From: Chlorokybus atmophyticus
Taxonomy: Eukaryota > Streptophyta > Chlorokybophyceae > Chlorokybales > Chlorokybaceae
Direction: 5' to 3'
Assembly (NCBI GenBank): GCA_009103225.1
Contig: RHPI01002619.1
Coordinates: 62,070-118,211 of the forward strand
Length of the DNA stretch: 56,142 bases
This document shows positions 1 through 12,400 of the stretch, in pieces. A model generated the notes under the pieces. The model saw nothing but the letters and a program-made list of their open reading frames with translations, had not been told where the DNA came from and did no database searches. Position 1 is the stretch's first letter; each line of letters begins with the position of its first letter. The position numbers and the translations under genes are program-made.

Positions 1-2947
1 CCCACCGCAACCACCTCCTCCCCCTGCACCACCCTTGCCATCCCCGCCATCCCCTCCTCCTCAACCCTCACCACCGCCACCTTCCCCACCACCACCATCA
101 TTACCTCCACCTCTTTCTCCTCCACCCCTTTCGCCTCCACCAACACCCGAACCCAATACACCACCTCCCCCACCGCCTCCATCCACAAAGCCTCCCCCTT
201 CCCCGCCCCCGACGACACCATCTCCGCCACCTCCATCATCGCCGCCATCATCATCACCTCCTCCGCCAACCCACTCACCGCCACCGCCACCACCACCGCC
301 ACCGCCACCGCCACCACCATCGCCACCTAAGTCGCCGCCTCCACCAAGTCCCTCACCGCCACCTCCTCAATTGCCTTCACCACTATCCACAGCTTCACCA
401 CCACCGCCACCTTCATCTCCACCTCCAGGTGAGCTGGTTGACAATGATGCAGCATCCATGCACGTGCGTTAAAGCAACCTGTGTGCACTGATCCAACACT
501 GATGGACAACTAACCGTTTGCAGAGGGTACGCTGGCTTCACCGCCACCAACACCACCAAGGTAGCAGTCGTGCAACAGGCATGCATGTGTCACGCATTGA
601 CATTGCAAAGTGCATTGCGAAACAAGGAAGCAGACAGTAAGCTGTGCCATGCATGTGCAGTCCTCCACCACCGTCACCACCATCACCACCGCCTCCTCCA
701 CCCCCGCCAGTGCCGCAATGGAACACAAGTGCCTGGTCGAACTGCAACGCAACATGTGGAGGAGGAGAGATGGTACGTGCACGGAACTTCGACACCCCTT
801 TTGCTGTGCGCGAGGCCTGACTGACTCGGATACTGTTGTGCTGCTTAACAGACAAGAACGGTAGAGTGCGAGTATGATGATGGTGAGGCGGCAGACCCGG
901 AGCTCTGTACCAGTCAAGAACCCTATACTGTCGGGCTATGCAACACGCTGGTATGCGAGACATTCTCGGCATTCGTCGGCAACTACAGCGATTGCTCTGC
1001 CAACTGCGGTGGCGGCTACCAGACAAGAACAGTGATATGCAAGAGTTCTTTTGGCTACACGGCAGATATAGCGGTTTGCAAGAAAGCCGGCCTTGATGCC
1101 AACACATATCAACAGTGCAACCAACAGGTGATGCCCGCTGCAACAACAATATTGAATCAAGATCACGTTGTGCTCACCTTCTGTAACGCACACAGGACTG
1201 CATTGGGAGCTTCTGGGATTATGGCAACTTTGGCCGGTGCGATGCCAGCTGTGGTGGAGGCCACATGGAACGGTCTGTCACATGCTTGCAGGCAGTGCCT
1301 GGTGGAGGTGAACCGGTTGCAGTTGATCCCACCATTTGTACTGAAACGCCGCTGCAGAGCACCCAGAGCTGCAACACCGCACCGTGCGTGTCTTATGCTT
1401 GGGACATCAGCGGGTGGAGCGTCTGCAGCGCGGCATGTGGTGGCGGGACGATGACGCGCAATGTATCCTGCGTGGGTTCGAACGGCATCATCGCTCCCTC
1501 CAGCTCCCTTTGCCCAGGCTCTCAATCAACATCCTCAGCGTGCAACACGGCCGCGTGCGACCCTTGCGCCAACCAACCATGCTCAGGCCATGGCCAATGC
1601 AGAGCGGGAACTTGCCAATGTGACAGCACGCGCAAGGGACAGTTCTGTGAGACTCCTGTCGCGTGCGATGGGACTCTCGATGCAAATGGCCAGTGCTGCA
1701 AGACAATCACGGACCAAAACGGCAAGTGCTGCGATGGTGCCAATGCCGTGCTAGACAAGGAGGGGCAGTGCTGCGCAAGCGGCCACGTGGATGTTTGCGG
1801 CGTTTGCAACGGCATTGCCACCGTCCTCGACGTGTTGCGCGAATGCAACTGCACCACGTTCTTGGATCCCAAAGGCGTGTGCTGTCACGGCGGGATCGTT
1901 GACAAGTGTGGCGTGTGCGATGGCGACGGCTCTTCATGCCGCACAAAAGTTGACATGGACGTCAATGCCGACCAACCGACAACCACTGTCACGATATCTG
2001 CTGTTGATGACGCGTTTAACGCCACATTACAAAACTACATAGCCAATGCACTTAGCGTGTCAAAGGAGTACATTAACGTGACAGGCATCACACCTGCAGT
2101 GGCAACCGGAAATGCAACTCGCAGGCTCCTTGCAGCAAGCCAGTTCAACATCAACTTCGTTGTGCTCCCTGGTGCGCCGCTGCAATCAACAGGTCAGATA
2201 GTTAGTTCACTGAACCAGGCCGCGGCGTCCAACAGCAGCAGCGGACTGAGCGTCGCAAGCGTTGGAGAGGTGCAGACGTCAGGCGTATGCGGCAACAGCC
2301 AATGCGAAGCCAATGAGCCCTGCCAAACCAAGTCGAGCACTGATTGCTGTTTGGGAGACTGCCCGTTCGTGCTGCAGACCTGTCCGGCTCCACCTCCCAG
2401 CACGCAGGAGTGTGGCAACAAAGGAGACTGCTTGAGGGCCAGCGGCGTGTGCAGCTGTTACCAGGGGTACAGCGGGCCGGACTGCGGGAGCTGCGACACG
2501 GGGTACTACCGTGACACGCAGACCCAGACCTGCAAGTCTTTGGCCAGTATATATGTAGCCTCGCCGCCACCATTCCCACCTCCACCTACCCCTCCATCGC
2601 CAACCCCACCTCCACCCCCACCACCATCTCCTCCAAGGACGTCCCCGCCACCACCCACAGTAGCGAAGGCGCCTCCGCCAGCAGCGCTTACACTGGTCGA
2701 GAAAAGCAGCAGCAAAGTTGTGGTGGCCGCCGCGGCGGGAGGCGGAGGGGCGGTTGCTGCAGCTGCCGCCCTCTTCTTCGGGTATCACATCAGCAGAAGG
2801 AGGCGGCGACAGAACGTGAGCATGATAGGCTCAGTCCCACTCGGAGCTCAGGCTGGTGCAGCTACCATGTTGCAACCGTACAGCCCGCCAGCTACCACAC
2901 CAGACAATGGTTCTCGTCCTCGGATGTCTGCACAGCTGCTGTCTTGA
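1..2947 (+). CDS. Membrane-anchored TSP1/EGF surface protein, 3' part of a second subtilase-family gene (5' end outside window)
   Basis: Partial gene. Exons by splice sites and frame: <1-428, 524-560, 661-772, 852-1127 and 1196-2947, all phase-consistent. Domains in order: a Ser-Pro/Pro-rich rod (exons 1-3); at least four thrombospondin type-1 repeats (a W..W..C motif followed by C-GGG is visible at 700-772, 960-1020, 1215-1262 and 1405-1445); an EGF-like module (about 1560-1650); Cys-rich CGVC-GDGSSC repeats (1780-1940); a domain ending in RRLLAA; a second EGF-like module (about 2370-2520); a short Pro-rich linker; an Ala/Gly/Val transmembrane segment (about 2715-2790); an Arg-rich stop-transfer; and a cytoplasmic tail of about 50 residues. 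It aligns module for module with the 3' half of the complete gene at 20773-28579, so a protease domain may lie upstream of base 1; that is inference. No frameshift is seen in the part present. Convergent with a methyltransferase pseudogene. Confidence 0.85.
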
Positions 2948-3297
2948 AAGGCTGGCTGCCCACCACACTATCCAAACCCCTGACTTGTGTCCGTGAATGC
3001 TATCGCAAAAGTTAGTACCATGCCACGTTCGCAGTCAGCGATACAATATTGTCTTATACGAACACTGTAGTACACTATTACCGGGCTGTATATGGCGGTA
3101 GATACATAACCTATAGCAATGCAGTTACGGCAGGAGGATGCCACGCATTTGAGTAATGGCAACTCTGGCACGAACCGATTAATACCAAGAGTGTTACACT
3201 AGTACTACCTGTTGAAGTAACTAACACAACATTGTTAAGCAACCGCTGTACATGCCTTCCTACTGTTCAGGTTGGTACGCGCAGGCTCGTGGCGGAC
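2948..3297. other. Intergenic gap, convergent 3' ends
   Basis: This 350-base gap holds the 3' flank of the TSP1 gene and of the converging methyltransferase relic. No coding region is seen. A looser version of the sequence around 3120-3250 recurs near 18170-18310, which fits a shared duplicated segment. Confidence 0.5.
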
Positions 3298-4640
3298 TAC
3301 TTGGATGCTGATGAAAAGGCTATGACAGGAAACTGTACGGCGTCATCTTGTCTGGGAATGTGCTTTGATGTTGTGAAGGGTAGTGATCACCAGATGATGG
3401 TCAATACTTCGGTGGTGGTGTTGTTGGTGAACTCTTCAAAGGAGACCTCCTGTACAGTATCGCATCCTTGTGAAACATCACACAGATTGAATAATCTCCC
3501 GAGCCGCTGGGTTACATGTCCAGGTTCAACATCGCCTGCTGCTGTGCTACACGAGTCACAAGAACAAACCTGTATGGTGATGCCCGTTGTATGATCCATG
3601 AGCTGCAAGAACGCCAGCACACCTTGAGTCTGCAGCAACTGCCTTAGTTGTAAACCATCATTTGGACAACAGGCGACATAGTGTTGATTGCATGAATAGT
3701 TCGCAGCCTCACAGGGTTACCGTCTATATGGTTAGCCAGATTGATAGATTAAAGCGCTGGCCGGGCGACCGATATCTGCGCTTTTGATCTAAGATAATGT
3801 CAGGTCATGTTGTGAGCTGCAGCTGAGCTTTCGCTCTCATGACCTGCAAAGCGAGCACCTATCAAGAAGCAAGCTGTGGCAACTAATGACATGTCAACTG
3901 CCACTCCGCAGGACGATCGACTGGAACCACAGACATCAGATGCTTGCATTCAACGTGCTTGAAAAGCTGCACCTCGAGCATGCCTTGAGGACTGTGTACG
4001 CCAGTTAGCTTCACACTTATGCCGCCGTTTGCAACCCGCCCTGGTGGACACTGCTGGTGCCCAAAGTGTACCATCTTGGCTTCATCCCATTTATCTACAC
4101 ATAAGCTTCTGAAATTTGTTCGTGAAACGAAAACTCAGAGGTTCGATTGTGCAGGCATAAACGTGGGCCATGTGCCTGCACACATGAAGGCGGCAAAGCA
4201 AAACGTGCCACAGCTTCGAGAAATGACTGCATCTATACATGCATCTCATTACAGTGTGCAGCTGTCATTGTCAGCTACACAAGCTCCCTCACTTGAAGTT
4301 GAAGCTGAAATTTATCTACCAACCAAACTGAGACCTACCTACCTACAAGGGCAACACGCAAGGCACGCGCAGCTTCATCACCTGCTGTGCATGCAGTCAA
4401 GCCAGGTGCGCTGGTTCGCTCTGTTGTTCCAACCAGCCTTAAGCTCGTTGGTGCATGCAGTTGATCAACCAGCATGACCTGAGACAAATGTCCACATGAG
4501 TTCAGGTTCACACAAGCTTACCTGACGTCCAGCACGCTGCTCCGCAAAGAGAGTGTCCACGACATTGCTGGCGAGCTCCTTCAAGCCCAGCAGTCCGTTG
4601 TAGTGATGACCTTGTCGACCAGTATCTTTCGCCGCCCCCC
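3298..4640 (-). pseudogene. Broken copy of the class I SAM methyltransferase (copy a)
   Basis: On the minus strand, all five exons of the intact gene at 18365-19726 can be matched in order. An exon-1-like piece lies at about 4522-4640, with its frame shifted relative to the FDDTARHYDEKPGVKELA block. The motif-I exon is at about 3960-4106; here the DFGCGTGN SAM-binding loop has decayed to HFGHQQCP. An exon-3-like piece is at about 3770-3900, the LL-TQGVLAFLQL exon-4-like piece at about 3560-3640, and an EEFTN exon-5-like piece at about 3298-3450. Loss of the glycine-rich loop and several frame breaks make it non-functional. It lies convergent to the TSP1 gene, as the other copies do. Confidence 0.75.
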
Positions 4641-5290
4641 ATGGCTACGGGCGGGCGCCAAGCAACGCCGTCGCCCACTGCGCCACTAGGCCCCGGGGCC
4701 CATACCGCCAACGGCGACAACAACAAGCTTGCGCTTAAGCCGGCAATTTCAGCATGCTGGCTTGCTGCTGCCTAGCCCGTTGGACTGGTTGCTCGAGTGG
4801 ACTGCATGGGAATGAGTTGAGGATTCACGAGAGTCACAATGCAGGGTTGCCTATGCGGGCAGCGGTTACTGACCAAGGGTCAGGCTTGGGAGTGTTGCGT
4901 ATTGCCTACCATTCCCTCACGTGAGCAGCACTATGGCATACACGCTATGCAGATGTTAATGCACAGTCAGTGTACGTGTGTACGTACAGTAGTGGTTTCT
5001 CTGTGAGAATCACTGTGAGTGACTGTGCAATGTGACGTTAGCACTGGAGTCAAGTAGCGGCACATTGCAACACCCGTGCCAATCAACACAACCACTGACA
5101 AAAAGCGAAACACTTGTTCACATCAACCAAGCTAATAAGTGTATCCATCATGCATTCCTAGCTCAAAAACACACAGCGCAGCCGCGGGCAGGGAGGGGAC
5201 TACAGCAACTCGCCATAGCTGATTCAACAGGTAGTGAGTCAATGCAGGCGTTAGGGAGGTGGGGGAAATCAGCAACTACATGTTGCTGAT
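4641..5290. other. Intergenic, nothing recognised
   Basis: Between methyltransferase copy a and the 3' end of the MFP1-like gene. It contains GT-rich stretches (4960-5030) but no ORF with exon character, no RNA gene and no clear repeat. Confidence 0.4.
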
Positions 5291-8200
5291 CTATTCCTCT
5301 GTTGTTGCGGTTTTGCGACCCCTCTTTGAAGTCCCGTTTCGCGCAGCAGGCTTCTTCTCAGCAGCAGCAGCGGAAACCGCCGCTTCACTGCCAGCCAGCA
5401 CTGCAGCTTTTTGCCTCAGATCTGCTTTCAATGACTGCACACTATCCTCATAGGCTTTCCTCGCTGACTCCTGCTCTTGTGCAGCCTGCATACAAAGCAT
5501 GCATTGATGCGTTGAATGTGGTACTACCAACGCTTGTTATATCAACTGCAACCACACAAGACAGCACCGTCGTACCTGCGAAGCTTGTGCGGCTGCAGCC
5601 TGCACAGCAGCAAGTTCTTGTTGCAAGCTTGAGACCTTCTGGTTCAAGTCCTGAACACTCTTTTGTTGCTGTGACAGTTCCTCCCTTGCTTCAACCAGCT
5701 GCAACCAACACACAAGCTTAATCAGCCCAGTCACGGACAACCACAAAGCAAGTGCTGGTATGCCAAAACAACATGCGCAACATACGTCACTCTCTGCCGC
5801 TACTTGCGCATTCTTCGCCTGCCGTGCCTTGTCTACAAACTCCTCAACCATGGCCGCAGCGTCTGTGCGGATCTCGATGGACATGCTGCAAGGCCAAACC
5901 GCGTGGGTATTGCACGCCAAGCAACACAACTAAACACTTTGCAACAGGATGTCATTGGGCTCAACCTGGAGGCGTAAATTGCTTCCGCCACTCTCTTTTC
6001 ATTCTTGGCGATCTGCTCTTCCAAGGCCTTCACCTGAGCCTCCGCGCGCTCTGCTGCTGTAGCTGACTCCGCAGCTCGTGCGCGTGTGTCAGCAAGCGTT
6101 TTTTCCACCTCCTCCAGCTTCCTGGCAATCAGAATAAATCAAACAAGCGTTCAACTTCAAATGCAATTTCCAGCAACCAGAAACGTACTCAGTGCGCTCC
6201 TCCAGTGCAGCAATCTGTTGCCTCTGGTTGGACTTTGCCTCCTCCAAGTTGCGAATGCGCTCTTCTCTGTTGGTGATGGTCTCACGCAAGTTTTCAATTG
6301 CCGCCTCCATCTCTGCTGAGTCATCCTGTTGTGACGGCATACAGTGTACCCTAGTTATGCGCTGACAGTTTTCTGGCCAGTGGCAAGCTAAACCCATACA
6401 ACTGTCAGTGTATCTCATCGGTATCAAGGTTACCTGCAGGTTGTTGACCTCTTCCTGCAAATCAACTGCTTGCTGGTGCAGCTGCTCAGCAGTCTTCTTG
6501 TCCACAAGTATCTGGCGCGCAAGCTGGGTCTCACTGCTCTTGGTGCGGTCCAGCTCCTGTTGGGTAGTGTCAAGCTCCTCATTCAAGACAGTAACGTCCT
6601 TGATCAGTTTTGCTTCGGCTTCTTGTGCTTCAATCAACTTCGCCGCCAGGTCGGACACCTAGCAACAATGCATGTTTGGTCGTGAGATTGGCAGTGCATT
6701 AGGTGACATGTGCACACCAAGCTGGGCTGACAAAAGGACAGTGCAAGCACCTTGGCTTGCTCTGTCGTTAGTGCTGACTTGGCAGCATCCAGCTCCTCAT
6801 TGAGGAGCGTGACATCCTTGATAAGCTTTGCCTCCTCTTTCTGCGTCTTTGTCAAGTCTGTTTTCAATTTGGACACCTGCACGTGTTTACTCAATATCCA
6901 TGCCAGATGCCTTGGTGGACTGCATTATGGTCCATTTTATAGTCGGATATATGATCGAGCGCACGCAGAAAGAAGGTTGGGGAAGCATAAATAGGACTGC
7001 TCCTGCTCAACTAAAAATGCAGTCACAATATCGGCGCTCACCTGATCTTGCTCTTCTTCAAGAGCAGTCTCTGTTGTATGCAATGCAGTGCGCATCTGCT
7101 CCAACTGGGACTGTGCTTCTTCAAGTGATTGATTCGCCTGCTTCAGTTCTACCTGCAGGCTCTCAGCATTCTGGCGCTTGCTGGTCAGATCCGCCTGTGA
7201 CTGCTGCAGCTGCTGCTCCAGTGATGCGGCCTTCTGCTGCAGTTCTGGCAAAATGCAGTGTGTTAAATTACAATCACTGGGATGTTCTGGACAACATAGA
7301 AACTCCTCAACTCATCGCCTCTCCTCCCAGCACACTTGCGAAAAAAGGTGGATGTATGCAAGCTTGCGTGACTGTTATAATATAATACCATGCAGCAGCA
7401 GCTTTTGTAACACGCACACGCACTCAATGACATAGACACCACGCCAGCTGCCCCGCAACTACTGTGGAGGTGCCTTGTAACAAATCACAAACCGACTGCG
7501 CTGCTCAGCCACAACCTTACCTGCTTTTGCCTGATCTAGCTTGACCTTCTCCTTCTCCAGAGTATTGTACCTGCGCTCCTTGGCAGCGATTTCTGTCTCT
7601 AACTGAGCACGCTGTGATTTAGCCTTGGCGAGGTCTGCATCCAACGCTGCAACCTGCCATGCATGTGACTTCAGTTAGCTGGCAACCCACTTATCCGCCA
7701 ACTGGCCTGCCTTGGCTGAACAAGCACGTGCCTTGGCGCGCAGGGAGGCAAGCTGTTCACTGGCAGTCTGCAGCTCTTTCTGCAGACTCTTGCCAGCGGA
7801 TTGCTCAGCATCTAGCTGGCGCTGCAGTGCTGTTGCTCGCGCTTGTGCCTCCGTGGCGGTTTCGGCAGCAGCTGCCCGGGCCTTTGCTAGCTCAGCATCT
7901 TTTGCCTTGTTCACCTGCTCTTGCTGCTTTTCCAGCTGCTCAACTGACACCTTGGCGGCATTGAGCCGACGGCGCATCTGGTGATGCCATATGCAGTGTT
8001 AGCATATAGACGTGGCTGGACAACAGCTGGGCGACAAGTGCATATATATTGTTGTCGGGGGAACACGATGCGGTGACAGACTTGCCACCATTATTCATGC
8101 AACATGTTTGGGCCATACCTCCTCTGTCTCCTCCTTCTGCTTTGCGCTTTCACGCGACTGTGTCACCACAGTTGCTGCCAATGCGCCGGAAACAACAATG

Positions 8201-9852
8201 CCGAAGCCATTGAGCAACGTAAACGGGTTTTGCGACCTTTCCTCCGTTTCCACTCGTGCAGTGGCATTTTGTGCAGGGGCAGCTGCCTCATTGCTCTCAG
8301 CAATGGACAGACTCTCGGGATCCCTCAATCTGTCAACAATATCAATCCCTTTACCCAAAGACTTTTGCTGTTGCTCTGCTAGTGGCGTTGACAGGTTTGG
8401 ACTGGCAATTTCGCTGGTTGAAGAGTCGGAAAGGGGTGTATCCTGACTAGCAGCTGGATCCACAGCTGACTGTAGTGAGGTATCAGCACTGGCAATATCG
8501 GTGCTTGAGACCACGGACTCCTCAATGGACTCAGATTCAGCACTGGCAATGTTGGTGCTCGAGACCACAGGCTCCTCAATGGACTCGAATTCAGCATTGG
8601 CAACGTCTGTGCTTGAGACCACAGCTTCCTCAACGGACTCACTCTCGGGCGTAGTGACTGGACTCTCCAACTCTGCGACACTTTGCGCTTCCTCTGCAGA
8701 TTGAGCATTTTCGCGGAACTCTGGCTCAACATAACTCGAACCTCCAGTCACTGAAAAGACAACAAAAGTTGCCAGCGCAAAACAGCAACACAACCAGCAC
8801 AGATAGCCAGACTGTGCTTGATATCCTTGATACAAGAATGATGCGATGGCCTGCAGGGCGATTGCTTGCAAGACTACCTCTTCGCCACAGCTCCAACAGT
8901 TCCTCCCGAGTTACTTCCGTGGCTGCATTAAATAGCACTCAATGTCAGCAGTGCAGCACCTCACCCTGCTGTTGCATAAGCCAACTGCAATGGACAATGT
9001 GCGACATATACAATGAACGTAGGCTCAACTGCATGCGCCTTGTGTACTACTTTTCACGTTCAGGACGAATTCTGTCCATATATACCTTGCAGCAACCAAG
9101 CTTGCCTGTTTCCTTAACGCACTAAACTTACAGCTATCTGATAACTGACAACCGAGACTGTACGAGCAATCGTTGGACAGCTGGTGGGCACTTAGTGGTG
9201 ATGATGAAAATATGCTCATGTGCAACTCAGTGAGCAGCATGACTGGCGTGGGCCACGTCACTTGTACCATTGTCAAACCAGGTTTTGCACAGTGTACCTG
9301 ACTAGGCAGGAGGTGCCTAACTCGACAAGCGCTGTTCAAGTTGTTTCAGAGCAATTTATCAATTATAGCAGTAAAAGAAACAATTTACTAAAGGTACTAG
9401 GAAGACTGCAGTAAAAATATCGTGGGCAGAGACATGCATGAGGTAGAGGGCAGGCATAGCTTACCGCCGACCGACTGAGCAGCAGCCTTCCTAACGAACA
9501 TGAACGGCAGCAACGCCGAGCCCGCAAGCAGAACAGATCTGCGCGAAAAATGGTCTCGCGCATCATCGTCATGGCCCTGCTGCCATGCACACCATCAGCG
9601 CTGCGCAATGCACTCGCGTCCCAAACAATGGTACGCCGTTGACAACCTGCTGCATGCAACAAGAGGCGAGCCACAACGCTTCACCTGCGCTGAGCAGCGG
9701 GTAGCCTGCGGCCGGGGCGGCGCAGCAGATCTGGGCGGCGCCCGCCGCCTGGCGGCAACCGGGGTGCCCCGCCGCCGCTGCGGCAGGCGCTGGCTCTGGT
9801 CCAGACAGCAACAGGGTGTCGCGGAGGCGGGCGGAGGCGCAGTCGCCGCCAT
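5291..9852 (-). CDS. MFP1-like: MFP1-like plastid (thylakoid) coiled-coil protein
   Basis: Fourteen exons on the minus strand: 9852-9685, 9576-9465, 8922-8878, 8750-8119, 7977-(7687 or 7711), 7653-7521, 7244-7042, 6876-6751, 6658-6434, 6325-6189, 6121-5966, 5885-5786, 5698-5576, 5485-5291; about 873-881 aa. The start gives an Ala/Arg/Pro/Ser-rich plastid transit peptide (56 residues). Exon 2 then carries a twin-arginine plus hydrophobic stretch (SRRSVLLAGSALLPF), as in thylakoid-targeted MFP1. An acidic Ser/Glu repeat region and a membrane segment (LLNGFGIVVSGALAATVV) precede about 550 residues of heptad-rich coiled coil with internal duplication (AKLIKDVT-LNEELD occurs twice). The C terminus is basic (KRGRKT). 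Plant MFP1 (MAR-binding filament-like protein 1) has the same layout and binds DNA and thylakoids. The exon-5 donor is ambiguous (weak GT or GC), and both options stay in frame. Confidence 0.75.
8494..8660 (-). repeat. In-frame tandem repeat coding an acidic Ser/Glu region
   Basis: Inside exon 4 of the MFP1-like gene, a unit of about 57-63 bases is repeated three times. It encodes variants of E-S-(I/V)-E-E-x-V-V-S-S-T-(D/N)-x-A-(S/N)-A-E. Copies are roughly 80-90% alike. The repeat adds a low-complexity acidic linker before the membrane segment. Confidence 0.7.
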
Positions 9853-10174
9853 GGCTGGCTAGCCTGACCCTAACCTCAGCCGCCCGGTCACGTGGACAAC
9901 GCCGCCGGCAATGCCACTGCCGCCGCCGCCACCACCGCACACGCGCGAAGCCACTTGCAGCATGCAGCCAATCAGCTCGTGTATGCTGCTGCTCGAGGCC
10001 CTTTCCTGGCCGTAAACTCCGCCTCGTGCAGCACGGCGCTCACCACCAGCATGTGGGGTGCCACACTGGGATCAGTGATCGTTGAACACCCTTGCGACCG
10101 TAATGGACGATCGCGGGCGATCACGAAAGCAGCAGGATGTGAAGCAATGCAAAACAAACCAGCCCATCTCAGGT
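9853..10174. promoter_or_regulatory. 5' flank of the MFP1-like gene
   Basis: GC-rich sequence upstream of the transit-peptide ATG at 9852 (minus). It is the likely promoter and 5' UTR. No specific element is identified. GC content falls sharply near 10150, where the AT-rich island starts. Confidence 0.35.
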
Positions 10175-10176
10175 TA

Positions 10177-10602
10177 CAGTCTACCCCCGTTATACGAATC
10201 ATATTCATACTTCAACTTTTCATTTCACTACGGGGTTATGCTCTTGGCGCTTATAAGAATAGATATTGTTGTATTGTTAGAAGGATATATGTTCCACCAA
10301 CAGGGCTATTGCCTGAGAAGCCCAAGCCACGTCATTATATGCTGACGTGGCGGAGATGAAATTATTAAGTAAAGTAGGCAAAATGTAATTATATGTTTTA
10401 ATAAAATGAGTAACCATGCTAGCTACCAGGTTTTGCTCCGTTATCAGATTGAGCCCACTTAAGATTCCAAGCCATCGCTTTAGTGTATTACGTACAAGAC
10501 TATTTTGGTAACCAACAGGTTTTCCTGTCACACCATCGGTCTTATGCAAATCTATGATTTAAACGTATTCCCTTAAACCAAACTTCTAATAGGGGTAGAC
10601 TG
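10177..10602. mobile_element. MITE of pogo/Tc1-mariner type, 426 bp
   Basis: The left end reads CAGTCTACCCC and the right end is its exact reverse complement GGGGTAGACTG. Imperfect pairing continues inward (left CGTTATACGAA against right TATTAGAAG). Both ends are flanked by TA (10175-10176 and 10603-10604), the target duplication of Tc1/mariner-pogo elements. No intact transposase is present; the minus ORF inside (90 codons, 10277-10549) has no recognisable DDE motif, so the element would be non-autonomous. Confidence 0.75.
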
Positions 10603-11895
10603 TATCAGTAAGGCAGCAAAGGTGTTTTGGTGATGCAAGTTCCTTTGAGGCAATCTCTTTCAATTTAATGAAAAACTCAGCAAAATACAACAAAATAAGC
10701 TATGACGTAATGTAATGTGCAGTGTTATCAAAACAAGCATCCTTAAAATATGAAGTTTTAGATATTACTGTAAATAATCTGCTTTATATATGTATGAAAT
10801 ATTTGCAGCAGATGTGCACAATTACCCAGACATAATGTGATAAAACCATTATCGTTCAAAGTAATATGTGTGTGCATGACGAGACCTTGTAAACAGCTAG
10901 CTCTCAGGTTGTTCAACAACCGTAGATAGCCATGCATATGCACGTTTTGTTAAGTGTTTGAAGAGAGACCTTCACAGAAAGTGTTGTAAAACCAATAATC
11001 TTATAAACATCATGTCATAAATGTGTGATATGTATATACATGTGCATATAAGTTTCCACTTAAGTGAAGAATATTGAGTTGATATCAAGTCGAATATTAA
11101 TGCAATTCGTCAAAAGACATTTCAATACACGTGCTGACGCATATGTATGCGATGCAAATTTGTACTCATATATCATAAATGTGTTTGCTTAATACATTGT
11201 CATGAATTTATTGAACTTGCATGATGCAATCACGGGTCTCAGCTGCGTTGTTTCGGTTGATAAATCAGCACAAATGGTGTCTATATATAATGAAGTATGC
11301 ATTGGCCATTATGGTGATAAAATGTCACTTTAACTAAAGTGTATCACTCAAATTTAAATTTGTTATACGAGTGGTGACCGTAGTGTACACTCTCAAGGTC
11401 TCAAGCCATACACAAGTCCTCATACGTTTAAAGCGATGCGAATTCAATCACGTTTATATAACATTGAAGGCTCATAAACATCAAAAAGGGCTTTCGCTGA
11501 GATATTCGTTGACTTTTGTGCATATAATGGCGCTTTGATGATGTCGTGACAATACTGACTATATCAATGAACAAGACTATGTACCACTAAACTTCCTCGT
11601 GTTTTACACAATTGCAGGCAATTGCAACTTATGAGCGTAGGTTAATGTGACGAGTTACACATGGAGAAAACACAAACACCACATACCGGGCACATTTTGG
11701 CTCAGTTTCATGGCGCCACTTGACTGGTCCACTCCGGAGCAGCCCAAGGCCTAGAAAGTGGCCATCGAAGTGTTGCGGTTTTGTTGGATTTGACAGATTG
11801 CTGATTTTCCGACTGACGCGCGCTACGGCACGTGCAGGAAGCGCAGTGTACGTGTCAGCAGGGAGCGGTTAGAGCCCCAACTCCCTGCTGGCGCG
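10603..11895. other. AT-rich non-coding island
   Basis: About 1.1-1.3 kb, visibly far richer in A/T than the rest of the window, with many short ATAT and TAAT runs and no exon-like ORF. It lies between the divergent MFP1-like and SWIB genes. It could be a scaffold-attachment region, an old insertion, or relaxed intergenic DNA. Confidence 0.5.
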
Positions 11896-12400
11896 ATGCC
11901 CCTCCGCCGGGTTTCCCAACGCGCCCGCACCGCGCGAGCTTGTGCTTCTGTTGCTCGCCCTAAACTGCAGGCTTTCTCGTTGCGTCGAGGCCACAGCGCA
12001 GGGTGCAGGCGGCGGCGGCGGTGGTGTTGTTGACAAGAGGGTGGTTCAACACAGGCTAGGTGCAAGCTTGCGCTCACCGGCAGTCATCGCTGCACGAAAC
12101 GCCAGTGTGCTTCTTCCCACGGTTCAACACGTAGGTTTGTCGATGTCAGTGTCTGTTCGTCGTGAGTCCGAGAGCGTTGCTGCACAGTGGAGCGTGCGTT
12201 GACTCTCATGCCAGCTGTTACAGCTCATCTAACACCTTGCTTGACATCATAAGCTGCAAGCCGTCTCATCCCAGCTAGTCAGGGTGTGTTTTCTTCCACG
12301 CTGTGGGGTCATGTCGCCATGCACAGCCACTGATCAAGTGTGCCTTACCGCTGAAGAGATGAACTGATACTGAGGTATGTGCGCAGTGTGTGCGGCAGCT

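Noticed and set aside
10277-10549. Transposase fragment inside the MITE
   Set aside because: The 90-codon minus ORF shows no DDE/DDD motif or helix-turn-helix that I can recognise.
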